Of a stretch of DNA of 64,000 nucleotides, positions 51,587-60,244 are shown piece after piece; position 1 is the stretch's first letter; each line of letters starts with the position of its first letter. This DNA comes from Bacteroidota bacterium. Its GTDB lineage: Bacteria > Bacteroidota > Bacteroidia > Flavobacteriales_D > Crocinitomicaceae. Location: assembly GCA_016192075.1 (NCBI GenBank), contig JACPUU010000007.1:248001-312000 (forward strand), read 5' to 3'. A program made the position numbers and the translations under genes. A model generated the notes under the pieces. It was not told the origin of the DNA. It ran no database searches and worked only from the letters and a program-made list of their open reading frames with translations.

Positions 51587-54500
51587 GGATTTGTGTTGAG
51601 ATAAATGCTGTGCTTCATGTCAGAGACAAACAACACACCCGGTGAGGGCGTAATCATTTCATTGTCTTTACTGATGAGTTCTTTTTTACCCGCAGTGAGT
51701 GTCCATAACTGAAACGTAACCTGATCTGCCGTTTCAACACCCGGAACGGATTTGATAAATGCATTTACCTGCGCAGCTGTTATGGATTGATCAATACATA
51801 CCTGTTCACCGGCATCGGGTATCCAGGGAGATAAAAAAATGTTCAGCAACTGGTTAACCTGCTTTATGACACCTTCCAATGCAAAGCCTGTTTTAACTGT
51901 TATTGCGGCGCTTACCTGCACATATTCCAGGTTAAAACATGAAACGTACAGGTTAGAAAAAACCGAAGTACGGCCTGCCAGAAAATTCTGAATTTTTAAT
52001 TCCTGGCACGGAGTTACCAGCGGAACAAAAGCGCCGGGATCATTTGCACTTTTAGCTGCCCGCGCCACGTAAACATGGGTGGCTTTTCGCGCATTAACTC
52101 CATTGGAAAGCACCACTTTCGAGTAATAAATCTCATCAAATTCCTGGTTGATTAACCGGTTGATGTCTTCTGATGTCACACAGCGGTCTTTTGTTTTAAT
52201 CCGGTTACTGATACGGCGATTCATGGCTGTTTTATTCTCTGCCGCACGACCGCCGAAAGAAGCAAAGGGCTGAACAATTGAAGCGATTGAAGGAACTGCC
52301 AACTGGGTTTTAGCAATAGTACCTGCCGCCAGTTCGGGTTTAACAGAATCGGCCTGGTAACCGGTCCCAGCCCGTTGTGCCTCTACCCCATTTGTTTTCA
52401 AAAATGCTGTCTGTGGAAAATCAGCAGGGGCATCGTGGGTGCAAAAAGCCAGCCAGTATTTTCCGGAAGGCATTGAAAAATGATTTTCTGAAATTTCATT
52501 TTTTATGTTCACCGTAATAATTCCGGAACATCTCAGATTGTTGGTGCCATCTGCGAGTATTGACATGGGCTGCCAGTAATCATCACACAGGTAATACGCG
52601 CTGATTTTTTTGGATGGATTTGATTGCCCATAGGTTCTGGACAACTCAAAATAAATACTCAGTTCACAAGGAAAAACCAAATTTTCAAGGGCCATAATCA
52701 ACGCTCCCTGAAATTCAAAATGCGGATACAATGAAACTCCCGGAACCACTTTTTTAGCGGCGACTAACGGAGCACCGATCATGGGCCAGTACTGATCAGG
52801 CTCACGGGTATTATCATACACCAGGTAATTTGCAAACGGTGAATAATGATAGCATTGAATTGGATATTCACCCGTGGCGTAGGTAAGCTGATAGGTATCA
52901 GATGCCTGGTACTGACTCACCGTTAAGGACTTCAATTTTGGGGCAAACGGCGGGTTGGGCGGTAGTATCAGTTTTGCTTTGGGGTCTTGCGGCTGATGTG
53001 AAATCAATGCCGCATTTTTTAGTGCAACGTTTGATACCACATTGGAATACAAACCAGATCCAAATCCATATTCCGGTCCATTCAAAACAACGTTTAAAAA
53101 ACCGGAGCTACTGGCTGTACTATATACCAAAGGGCTGTTTTGAATGGATGGATCTGCATTTTTGGGGTTGGCATCATCTGAAAATACAACAGGCTGTATC
53201 GGGTCTGCTGCCGGTGATTCATTTTGTGCAGTACCGGAAACAGAAACTGTTTTTGGATAACTGAAAACACTTGTATTCTGCAATGTACAATTGCTGCCAT
53301 CTGTATTAAAAAGCTGTGTGCCAACACCCGGAATCAAGAGTTCACAGGCGGGGTCTTTTGCATATCCAACAATGGTTGCAATGGACGGATCAGCAACATC
53401 TACCGTGCAGGACACATCTTTGGCAAATACAATTTTTTTCCAATCTCTGTCTTGCAGCAAATTGAAATCTACTGTGAAACAAATGTTATTGAATGGCTCG
53501 GTATATACATGCGTGTAAGGAAGCAGTTTATGGTATTTGAACAGGTAAAGAACCGCCGCTATATCTACATAAATTTGCCAGAGCCAGTTAAAAATCTGAC
53601 TCATACTTTTAAGCTTACCGGGCTGTTCAGGGTCGGCTGCTTTTTTTGCCGGAGCAGCTTTCTTTTTGGCCGGATCAGCCTTTTTTGTAGCAGAACGTGG
53701 CTTTATTTTGAAAATTTTTACAACGAAGTTCTTTACACCGGTAAACATTTTTTTAATCCACCCAAAAACCGTTTTGACCAATTTGATGATTACTTTAAGA
53801 CTAGTCTTAATAACTCCTAAAATCTTTTTGACCAGTTTGGAAATTTCTGTGAAAATCCACTTGATTATTCCAGGACTTTTTGGGGTAATGAGTATTGTTG
53901 GATCAGCGATATATGCATTGTACTGCTGGTAATACGTATTAAAATCATCAGGTAGTTTATCCCAGTCAAACTCAAAACAAAGAGAGTCCAGCGGCTTGCT
54001 GAATATTTCATTGCTTCCGATAATAAAACTGCTGCCGGCCAGGGGTGTTGGCCCAAAAAGCTGAAACGGGGTCTTTGCATTAAGCCCGCCATAATCATTG
54101 GAAAGCTGAAGTGTTTTTACACCCGATGCAGCAACCTTAATCGTCAATTCTGAAATAACCGGGGGACTCACCAGATCAGAAAATGTGTCAAAGGTTATTT
54201 TGAACATGGGCCATGAACTAAGCACACCGTCAGGGTTAACCGTAAATGCTTCAATGGGTGGCTGCGCAGGATCCAGAACCAGGCCAACCACCAGCGGATT
54301 TGTAACCGGAATAGCCGAAGGATTTACCAACGTGGTAACATTGAGCCAGGCCGTTTTTGTGCTTAAATAAACGTTCGCTGATTGAAGCATTTCTGTAGTA
54401 AATTCACCCGTATAATTCAGGGTAATCTGAATTGAACGACTGCCTTCACGCAGCAATAACAAAGGCGATGCAAATGCAAAACCCAATATCTGAGCGGTAG

Positions 54501-55809
54501 CATTTTCAGGCAAACTTCCACCAAACGTATCCCATCCCTGAATTTGACCGGCTTCATTTTTTTGAATAACTCCCGGGGTTAAAATCTGCTGTATATCCAA
54601 CTGGTAATTGGTAACCGTTGTTGGTGCCGCAGTGACTGTTTTGGCAACAAGTGCCGTATTTGCTGCGGCAGTTTTAGCAGTTGATGCCAAAGCAGTGCCG
54701 GTAGTACTTGTTGGATCACTGGTTGTAACAGGCGTCGTAACAGCCACCGATGAAAGCGTATAAACCTGCGTAATTGCTGCCGGATTCAGACTGACAGTTT
54801 TGAGCGTGTTAAACACCACCGGATTTTTTGACGCATCTACACCTGCATTCAAACCCGTTTGTGCCGGAAGTGAAAACGCTGAAGTTTTCTGTGCCAGTTC
54901 AGCACATACAAAAACACGATCCGGCGTTGCAAATTTCTCTGACTGTTTTAAAATATCGCGGTAATAAAAATCAAGGTGCCGGCCTGCTATGCTGTTTAGC
55001 TGGTTACGGTGAATGGTCAGCAGATTTACGCCGGTTCTCAGCAATGTTGTATCCGGATACCGGTTCTGCGCAGCACTCAGCGTTTGATATTCAGACACCG
55101 CATTGGTTACAATTGTCTGCAGAAAGGTGTACAAATCATCACCGGTGCGTACCAGTGCTGCAAAAAAATCTGCCGGTGTGTTTTCTGCAATGGGTTTTAC
55201 AAAACCCAGAATTTCCCAAAAGGGACTTTTCCCCCGGTTTTGTTTCCACACAATTTCATCGTATGAATCAAAAATGTAATACACTACCGGTTCAATTCGC
55301 TTTATGACAGTGCTGGTTGACAAATAATCTCTGAGTGATTGAACGGCCCAAAAGCTGGCACTGTAATGGGATATGGTTTGCCCCAGTACAAATTGTTTCA
55401 ATTTATAATCATCAGGTGAACGCAGCATGTAGCCCGACCACCGTTCAATGCGGTTAAAAATTTCTGTCAGGTGATTAAACAGCTGATTAAATGACCGGCC
55501 GACAGAAGCAGCACGTATTTCATTGTTCAGTGCACGCTGCAAATCGTCACAAATAGCACGGTAACCCGCATGCAGTTTTGAAACCGGTGTACGTGAAATA
55601 AAAGCCGTCAAAAAAACCGGGTCTTTTAAAAGAAATGGCTGCCAGCTCCCGTTCGGTTTATTGGAACTGTCATAAAAATTGAGCAGCGATGCATATTCGG
55701 TGAGAAATGCCAACTGGTCTATTTCGGTTCTGCCGTCAATAAGCGCAGAACCCGGAACCAGATTCTGATTCAGGGATTCAATTGCACTATGCTGACAGCT
55801 GCTATTCAT
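51583..55809 (-). CDS. eCIS baseplate protein (gp6/Afp11-like) with odd insertion
   Basis: This 1408-residue protein carries wedge features near both ends: N-terminal 'ALIDGRTEIDQLAFLTEYASLLNFYDSSNKPNGSW' (in parts) and C-terminal baseplate-J-like 'NRRISNRIKTKDRCVTSEDINRLINQEFDEIYYSKV'. In the middle (about 650-750) is a strongly cationic amphipathic insertion: 'KIFKIKPRSATKKADPAKK', 'KKAAPAKKAADPEQPGK', preceded by repeated 'IKWIF..VIKLVKTVFGWIKKMF' helices. A Thr/Ala linker lies at about 365-395. The insertion is not typical of baseplate wedges. It overlaps the gp7-like gene by 4 bases. Confidence 0.84.
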   Translation of the reverse strand: MNSSCQHSAIESLNQNLVPGSALIDGRTEIDQLAFLTEYASLLNFYDSSNKPNGSWQPFLLKDPVFLTAFISRTPVSKLHAGYRAICDDLQRALNNEIRAASVGRSFNQLFNHLTEIFNRIERWSGYMLRSPDDYKLKQFVLGQTISHYSASFWAVQSLRDYLSTSTVIKRIEPVVYYIFDSYDEIVWKQNRGKSPFWEILGFVKPIAENTPADFFAALVRTGDDLYTFLQTIVTNAVSEYQTLSAAQNRYPDTTLLRTGVNLLTIHRNQLNSIAGRHLDFYYRDILKQSEKFATPDRVFVCAELAQKTSAFSLPAQTGLNAGVDASKNPVVFNTLKTVSLNPAAITQVYTLSSVAVTTPVTTSDPTSTTGTALASTAKTAAANTALVAKTVTAAPTTVTNYQLDIQQILTPGVIQKNEAGQIQGWDTFGGSLPENATAQILGFAFASPLLLLREGSRSIQITLNYTGEFTTEMLQSANVYLSTKTAWLNVTTLVNPSAIPVTNPLVVGLVLDPAQPPIEAFTVNPDGVLSSWPMFKITFDTFSDLVSPPVISELTIKVAASGVKTLQLSNDYGGLNAKTPFQLFGPTPLAGSSFIIGSNEIFSKPLDSLCFEFDWDKLPDDFNTYYQQYNAYIADPTILITPKSPGIIKWIFTEISKLVKKILGVIKTSLKVIIKLVKTVFGWIKKMFTGVKNFVVKIFKIKPRSATKKADPAKKKAAPAKKAADPEQPGKLKSMSQIFNWLWQIYVDIAAVLYLFKYHKLLPYTHVYTEPFNNICFTVDFNLLQDRDWKKIVFAKDVSCTVDVADPSIATIVGYAKDPACELLIPGVGTQLFNTDGSNCTLQNTSVFSYPKTVSVSGTAQNESPAADPIQPVVFSDDANPKNADPSIQNSPLVYSTASSSGFLNVVLNGPEYGFGSGLYSNVVSNVALKNAALISHQPQDPKAKLILPPNPPFAPKLKSLTVSQYQASDTYQLTYATGEYPIQCYHYSPFANYLVYDNTREPDQYWPMIGAPLVAAKKVVPGVSLYPHFEFQGALIMALENLVFPCELSIYFELSRTYGQSNPSKKISAYYLCDDYWQPMSILADGTNNLRCSGIITVNIKNEISENHFSMPSGKYWLAFCTHDAPADFPQTAFLKTNGVEAQRAGTGYQADSVKPELAAGTIAKTQLAVPSIASIVQPFASFGGRAAENKTAMNRRISNRIKTKDRCVTSEDINRLINQEFDEIYYSKVVLSNGVNARKATHVYVARAAKSANDPGAFVPLVTPCQELKIQNFLAGRTSVFSNLYVSCFNLEYVQVSAAITVKTGFALEGVIKQVNQLLNIFLSPWIPDAGEQVCIDQSITAAQVNAFIKSVPGVETADQVTFQLWTLTAGKKELISKDNEMITPSPGVLFVSDMKHSIYLNTNP

Positions 55810-55811
55810 AC

Positions 55812-56243
55812 TTATTTACCTAAGTTGGTTCCTTCATTCAGGTGAAACGGAAAGACATAATTGTGCCGTGTATTGGTCTGGTTGTAGACATAGGTTATTT
55901 CTATCGAAACAATTCCTTTCTGCATATCAGTATATTCTACCTCTACATCCTGAACTGAAATCCGCGGTTCATTGTGAAGCAGCGATGTCATAACCGCATC
56001 ACTGATTTCACCTTTCAGTGTTTCATCCATCTTTCTGAAAAAGAACTGCTGTAAGCCGGAACCAAAGCCGGGTTCCATGCAGCGTTCTCCCTGCCGGGTT
56101 AAAAGAATCAGATCAATGGAGTCATTAATATTGTCTTCATAGGAAGTGAGATTCAGCTCAAAATTTCCCACTGAAAATGTAACCGGGAACGACCAGCCCG
56201 ATCCCAAAAAACTATTCGCTCTATTACTAAGTTGTCTATCCAC
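55812..56243 (-). CDS. eCIS baseplate wedge protein (gp25/GPW-like)
   Basis: This 143-residue protein has the GPW/gp25 pattern: 'GWSFPVTFSVGNFELNLTSYEDNINDSIDLILLTRQGERCMEPGFGSGLQ', shown in part at 15-65, and 'VEYTDMQKGIVSIEITYVYNQTNTRHNYVFPFH'. Gp25 starts sheath polymerisation on the baseplate. It overlaps the PAAR gene by 8 bases and abuts the gp6-like gene. Confidence 0.93.
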   Translation of the reverse strand: MDRQLSNRANSFLGSGWSFPVTFSVGNFELNLTSYEDNINDSIDLILLTRQGERCMEPGFGSGLQQFFFRKMDETLKGEISDAVMTSLLHNEPRISVQDVEVEYTDMQKGIVSIEITYVYNQTNTRHNYVFPFHLNEGTNLGK

Positions 56244-56535
56244 CGATCATTACATTTAAAGCACCTAAAAGAATTTGCCCGCCGTGTGCGGTTTGGTCAC
56301 CCATGCGTGCAGCGGGCACACCACCAATCATTACCGTTGAAGATCCTTTTACAATGGCATCAGGCGGGCCGACACAAATAAGCATATCACCTACCCGTGC
56401 GGCCGGCAATCCGCCGATGAGTACCGTTGGTTCACAGGGACCGCTGACGGGGCCGCCTACATGCGGTATAGGCACAGGTGCCGGTGTCTGCATCGGACAC
56501 TCATGAAAATCAGTAATTCTTGCTGCTGGTGGCAT
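56236..56535 (-). CDS. PAAR-domain tip protein
   Basis: This 99-residue protein has the repeated PAAR phrases 'PPAARITDFHECP', 'GLPAARVGDMLICVGPPD' and 'GVPAARMGDQTAHGGQILLG', plus His/Cys positions that bind a metal at the tip. It caps the VgrG-like spike. It starts 6 bases from the end of the spike gene and overlaps the gp25-like gene by 8 bases. Confidence 0.95.
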   Translation of the reverse strand: MPPAARITDFHECPMQTPAPVPIPHVGGPVSGPCEPTVLIGGLPAARVGDMLICVGPPDAIVKGSSTVMIGGVPAARMGDQTAHGGQILLGALNVMIGG

Positions 56536-56541
56536 AGGTTT

Positions 56542-58335
56542 TTAGTTTATCATTATCATGGCACTTTTAAGTGATAATTCAGCACCGCTGGTAACTTTTG
56601 CGGTAGCATTTCCTGCAGCTGAATATTCACTGTCTGCCGTTTCTTTAATATTTATTCCGCTGATCGAAACATCTCCGCCCGAAGCCTGTATGCTGACGCC
56701 CTGGGTACCGGTTATGTTTACTTTTTCATCAGCCTGTATGGTAATGCTTTTTGGACTTTTGAGGGTAATGCCTGAGCTGGACATAACCACACTGTTTTCA
56801 TTCTGATCTTTCAGCGAAATCTGGCCCTCTTTATCACTTAAAATAAAGGTGTTTTTTTTGGGCGTGGTAATGGTCAAAACGGTATTTTCATCATCAAACT
56901 GAACAGAAATTCCCTTTTTGGAAACAATGGCTTTGATGGAATTTTTTTCATTCGGATCAAGCCCCTGAAAAGGTTTCAGTTTACTGCTGCTGTACATGCT
57001 TCCCAGAATAATCGGGTATCGCGGATCTTCGTTCAAAAAACCAAGTACCACCTCATCTCCCACTTCGGGAAGAAAAAAAACACCGGCTCCGCTGGTTGAA
57101 TAAAAATTGGTGAGCCGTGCCCAGATACCTTCTCCGTTCTGATCAAAAAGCGGAACATTTACCAGGATGCGGTATTGCGAATCGGGATCTTCGTAAATCT
57201 TTTTTACAGTGCCGTTAAATAACCCGCTGGCACCGGGTAACAAACCTGAAGCGGGTGGCGCCATTACATCCGGTTCTTCAGTAAACCACTGTGGAGACAT
57301 ACCGAGTTTCACCTCGGTAAGCCAGTTTCCATCTGATAAATCATGCACTACACCGGCAACCAGGTAATCACCGTTAAACCGGTCACCGATGCCCTGAAAC
57401 GTCATGTATTTTCCCGGATCAACAAGGCTGCTGCCCTGGAATTTTGCCTCGCCGGTTATTTTGGAATAATCACTTTTCACCAGCTGTGCTTTGGACCAAT
57501 TGGTCAAATCGGCAGATTCAAGTGGCACCGTTGTCTGAACCTGAAAATCGGAGAGCCCCGCCACATCTGAAAGTTTTTTTGCTGTCAGGTTACCGGGACC
57601 CGAATAACTGTTCGAAGACTGACCTGTTGTGACGGCCTGATTTTTATAATCCCAGGCAGTAGCTTTGACACTGCCTAATTGCGTCAGTGCATTCAAATCA
57701 GCATTAAATGTCATCAGTCCGTCACCGTAAGTTACAGTAAGCACCGATGTTGTACTTGCATCGGGTTTAACGACAGAAACTTTACCGTTCAGCGTGGTTA
57801 TGATCAGACCATTTGCTTCAGCGCGGGCCAGTATAAAATCCCAGTCAGAAACATAATACTGCACCTGTTCAGGCCAGGTTGTTTCTGTTGCCGTGACATC
57901 AGCCGTTAAGCCGGAATATGTACCGATGATGGACTGAATAATATCACTGTCTTTTTTCTTGGAAAATGTCAGGCTTTTGCGGCCAACCACCATTTTTATG
58001 GATTCGTCGCGGCACTCAACTTCCAGCACAGAACCTACCAGTTCATCAATACGAATGGTCTGCCGTGTAATAATGCCTTTAAAAATAAGCGTGTTTTTTG
58101 CATCGTATCCGGCTTCAATGGTCAGCTCTGTTCCGGGTGCAAAATCTGCGGACGAACTCGCTTCAAATTTTCCGGTGCTGACATCGCCGTCTAAAATTGT
58201 GACAATGGCACTTGAAATACGGTTTACCGATTTTTCAACCTGAATTTTGAGAATGCGCAATTCATCCGGAACTGCATTTCCTGAAGTTTTAACAACAAAC
58301 GTAGCAATGCCACCGCTATTTGTACCGGATGCCAT
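56542..58335 (-). CDS. VgrG-like spike protein (Afp8/PVC8-like)
   Basis: This 597-residue protein has the gp27/gp44-like N-terminal part ('IVTILDGDVSTGKF', 'GYDAKNTLIFKGIITRQTIRID'). A gp5-type OB domain follows at about 380-470 ('NVPLFDQNGEGIWARLTNFYS', 'FFLPEVGDEVVLGFLNEDPRYPIILGSMYS'), and then a beta-helical C-terminus ('KKNTFILSDKEGQISLKDQNENSVVMSS'). It forms the spike under the PAAR tip. It overlaps the LysM gene by one base. Confidence 0.94.
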   Translation of the reverse strand: MASGTNSGGIATFVVKTSGNAVPDELRILKIQVEKSVNRISSAIVTILDGDVSTGKFEASSSADFAPGTELTIEAGYDAKNTLIFKGIITRQTIRIDELVGSVLEVECRDESIKMVVGRKSLTFSKKKDSDIIQSIIGTYSGLTADVTATETTWPEQVQYYVSDWDFILARAEANGLIITTLNGKVSVVKPDASTTSVLTVTYGDGLMTFNADLNALTQLGSVKATAWDYKNQAVTTGQSSNSYSGPGNLTAKKLSDVAGLSDFQVQTTVPLESADLTNWSKAQLVKSDYSKITGEAKFQGSSLVDPGKYMTFQGIGDRFNGDYLVAGVVHDLSDGNWLTEVKLGMSPQWFTEEPDVMAPPASGLLPGASGLFNGTVKKIYEDPDSQYRILVNVPLFDQNGEGIWARLTNFYSTSGAGVFFLPEVGDEVVLGFLNEDPRYPIILGSMYSSSKLKPFQGLDPNEKNSIKAIVSKKGISVQFDDENTVLTITTPKKNTFILSDKEGQISLKDQNENSVVMSSSGITLKSPKSITIQADEKVNITGTQGVSIQASGGDVSISGINIKETADSEYSAAGNATAKVTSGAELSLKSAMIMIN

Positions 58336-59012
58336 TACGACGGTTGTATAATTGGTGGAAAAATGAGACTTTGAATGCCTTTCAGGTTGCGGAATTTATT
58401 CAGGTCGTTGTAGCGCGCCACCTGAACATAATACGAATCATCATTCCACACCTGCTGGCACATTTGCGGCAGCGTTACACCTTCTACCACGGCCACCATG
58501 TGTGTTACATCGGGCGACTCAGGTTTATCCAGTTTCTTAACGGTAGATGGTGAGATATACTGGCTGAAGGAAAGCGATACCTTGGCACGCAGCGGACTTC
58601 CGTCTGGTTTAAACAAGGTATACTGCGTGTCAAAAGATTTTAAAACACCTTTAAAGGTTATATCTTTTCCCCATTGAATTTTTACAAAATTGGGGCGGTG
58701 AATTTTTCCGTTGTAGGTGAAAATAATACTTTCCAGCAGTGAAATTTCCTTAACCATGTTGGTGCGTTTGGAATCAACCACACCGGTACAGTCAATAACA
58801 ATATCAAAACTGATACCTTCGCTGGGTGTACTTTTGTATTTCTGTGATGCTGAGCTGGAATCAGGAGCCTGCTGTTCATTGTATTCAATGGCCCGCTGCC
58901 GCTTAATGGTTTCGGGATTGATCATAACCGTATAGGGAGAGCTCCTGAAAGCGTTTTTAAACTCTTCATCGGTATAACCAGTAATTTTCAATAATTCCAA
59001 ACTACCTCCCAT
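58335..59012 (-). CDS. LysM-type hub protein (Afp7/PVC7-like)
   Basis: This 225-residue protein has an N-terminal contractile-injection hub domain ('LLKITGYTDEEFKNAFRSSPYTVMINPETIKRQRAIEYNEQQAPDSS', in part). Its C-terminal end is LysM-like (about 168-222; 'DVTHMVAVVEGVTLPQMCQQVWNDDSYYVQVARYNDLNKFRNL' in part). It links the tube to the spike. It sits between the DUF5908 and spike genes, with a 14-base gap and a one-base overlap. Confidence 0.9.
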   Translation of the reverse strand: MGGSLELLKITGYTDEEFKNAFRSSPYTVMINPETIKRQRAIEYNEQQAPDSSSASQKYKSTPSEGISFDIVIDCTGVVDSKRTNMVKEISLLESIIFTYNGKIHRPNFVKIQWGKDITFKGVLKSFDTQYTLFKPDGSPLRAKVSLSFSQYISPSTVKKLDKPESPDVTHMVAVVEGVTLPQMCQQVWNDDSYYVQVARYNDLNKFRNLKGIQSLIFPPIIQPS

Positions 59013-59026
59013 ATAGATTCAATCAA

Positions 59027-59197
59027 TTATCTTTTATAGCTGTTCTTTTTTGTCTTTTCCAAAATAATGCGTCTGCACTCTTCAAGCAATTGTTTTTTCA
59101 GTGCATTAATTTCTGAGGGCTTTATACCGCCTGAGGCGTTTTTGCCACCCGAAGAAATTTCTGTTTTAATAATCAGTTCACGTATTTCTACCGGCAT
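59027..59197 (-). CDS. DUF5908-family small eCIS protein
   Basis: This 56-residue protein, read by hand from ATG 59197 to TAA 59027, begins MPVEIRELIIKTEISSGG and ends KKNSYKR. The middle is 'KPSEINALKKQLLEECRRIILEKTKK'. It fits DUF5908, a short protein found in contractile injection clusters of Bacteroidota at this place. It is a helix with a conserved acidic/basic pattern. It lies 2 bases from tube gene 2 and 14 bases ahead of the hub gene. Role unknown. Confidence 0.8.
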   Translation of the reverse strand: MPVEIRELIIKTEISSGGKNASGGIKPSEINALKKQLLEECRRIILEKTKKNSYKR

Positions 59198-59199
59198 AA

Positions 59200-59667
59200 T
59201 TATTCAGCAAATAAATCTGCAATGGATGTGTCTTCGGTAATATCAAAATAGGTGTAAGCCAATTCAATCGACTCAATCACAATTGCATTTTCCTGCGATT
59301 TGAAATCAGAAATTGAATACTTAACCGGGTATGCGTTGTAAAAGGTCCAGGTCATTGCCGGGTTCCCTTTTGCGTCCAGTAAACTTACAGTTACATCGTG
59401 CGTTTCTATGGGTAAAGCAAATCCGTCATCCATTGTTCCGGCACACCAGTCAACCAGTTTTGAACCACTTGTAATCAGGGCACGTTTCAGTACCAGGTTC
59501 TGGCTGGTTGCAATGGTGGGGAGCCGGTATTTAAACCGGTTTTCCCCACCACCCACAACTTCTTCCAGGTGCAGTTCTTTGGAGATTCCCGAGACCTCCT
59601 GGAAAGCAGCATCATCTCCCTTAAAAGAGAGCTTAAAATAGAAACTTACGGGGTAATTACTTTCCAT
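59200..59667 (-). CDS. eCIS tube protein (gp19-like), second copy
   Basis: This 155-residue protein has the gp19 tube fold: 'NYPVSFYFKLSFKGDDAAFQEVSGISKELHLEEVVGGGENRFKYRLP', shown in part, and 'DVTVSLLDAKGNPAMTWTFYNAYPVKYSISDFKSQENAIVIESIELAYTYF' in part. It is the same length as the preceding tube gene but clearly diverged, so the two probably have different places in the tube, as in Afp1/Afp5. It overlaps that gene by 11 bases. Confidence 0.93.
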   Translation of the reverse strand: MESNYPVSFYFKLSFKGDDAAFQEVSGISKELHLEEVVGGGENRFKYRLPTIATSQNLVLKRALITSGSKLVDWCAGTMDDGFALPIETHDVTVSLLDAKGNPAMTWTFYNAYPVKYSISDFKSQENAIVIESIELAYTYFDITEDTSIADLFAE

Positions 59668-60124
59668 TGGTAATTGTCAATTGCTCGTGCGCAATTTCAA
59701 GTGTATCAACGGCTACTTCGTTTCCATCTGATTTCAGATCAGTACTGGTAATTTTGGTTGGCCATGCATTATCCAACTGCCACTGCATGGTTACTTTTCC
59801 GTTTTCATCCAGCAGTTTAATCAGCACGGTTCTTCGTTTTACCGTGTTCATTGAAATTTCTGCATGCCAGTTCCAGAACGTGTTGTCGTTTACAAAAACA
59901 CCCCGTTTCATGGTAATGTTACCGTACTTTTTGATCCCCGGCATTTTCTCTGTTGAAAACAACGGGCTGTTACTTTTGCGGTATTCGATAATCTGGTTTT
60001 CAACATCCATTCCGGACACTTCCTGAAAAGCGACACCTTTTAATTCTGTTCCGAGATCCACTTCAAAGCGAAACTTCGGCATGGGCCACGTTGCGCCTTC
60101 TGCGCTACCATCATCTGTTGCCAT
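59657..60124 (-). CDS. eCIS tube protein (gp19-like), first copy
   Basis: This 155-residue protein has 'WPMPKFRFEVDLGTELKGVAFQEVSGMDVENQIIEYRKSN', 'KYGNITMKRGVFVNDNTFWNW' and 'VTMQWQLDNAWPTKITSTDLKSDGNEVAVDTLEIAHEQLTI', all in part, matching phage T4 gp19/Hcp-type tube subunits. The polymer lines the injection channel. It is followed by the second tube gene with an 11-base overlap and preceded by a 120-base gap after the sheath gene. Confidence 0.94.
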   Translation of the reverse strand: MATDDGSAEGATWPMPKFRFEVDLGTELKGVAFQEVSGMDVENQIIEYRKSNSPLFSTEKMPGIKKYGNITMKRGVFVNDNTFWNWHAEISMNTVKRRTVLIKLLDENGKVTMQWQLDNAWPTKITSTDLKSDGNEVAVDTLEIAHEQLTITNGK

Positions 60125-60244
60125 ATTTTTCTTTTTTTTTAGTTTTTAATGTTTGTTTTTATTGTTTTTGCTTTTAATCAGCAGGTGCCGACCCGGCGAC
60201 TCTGTTTCTCCGCAGAGCAGATCACAGAATCACGGTTTCATTGA

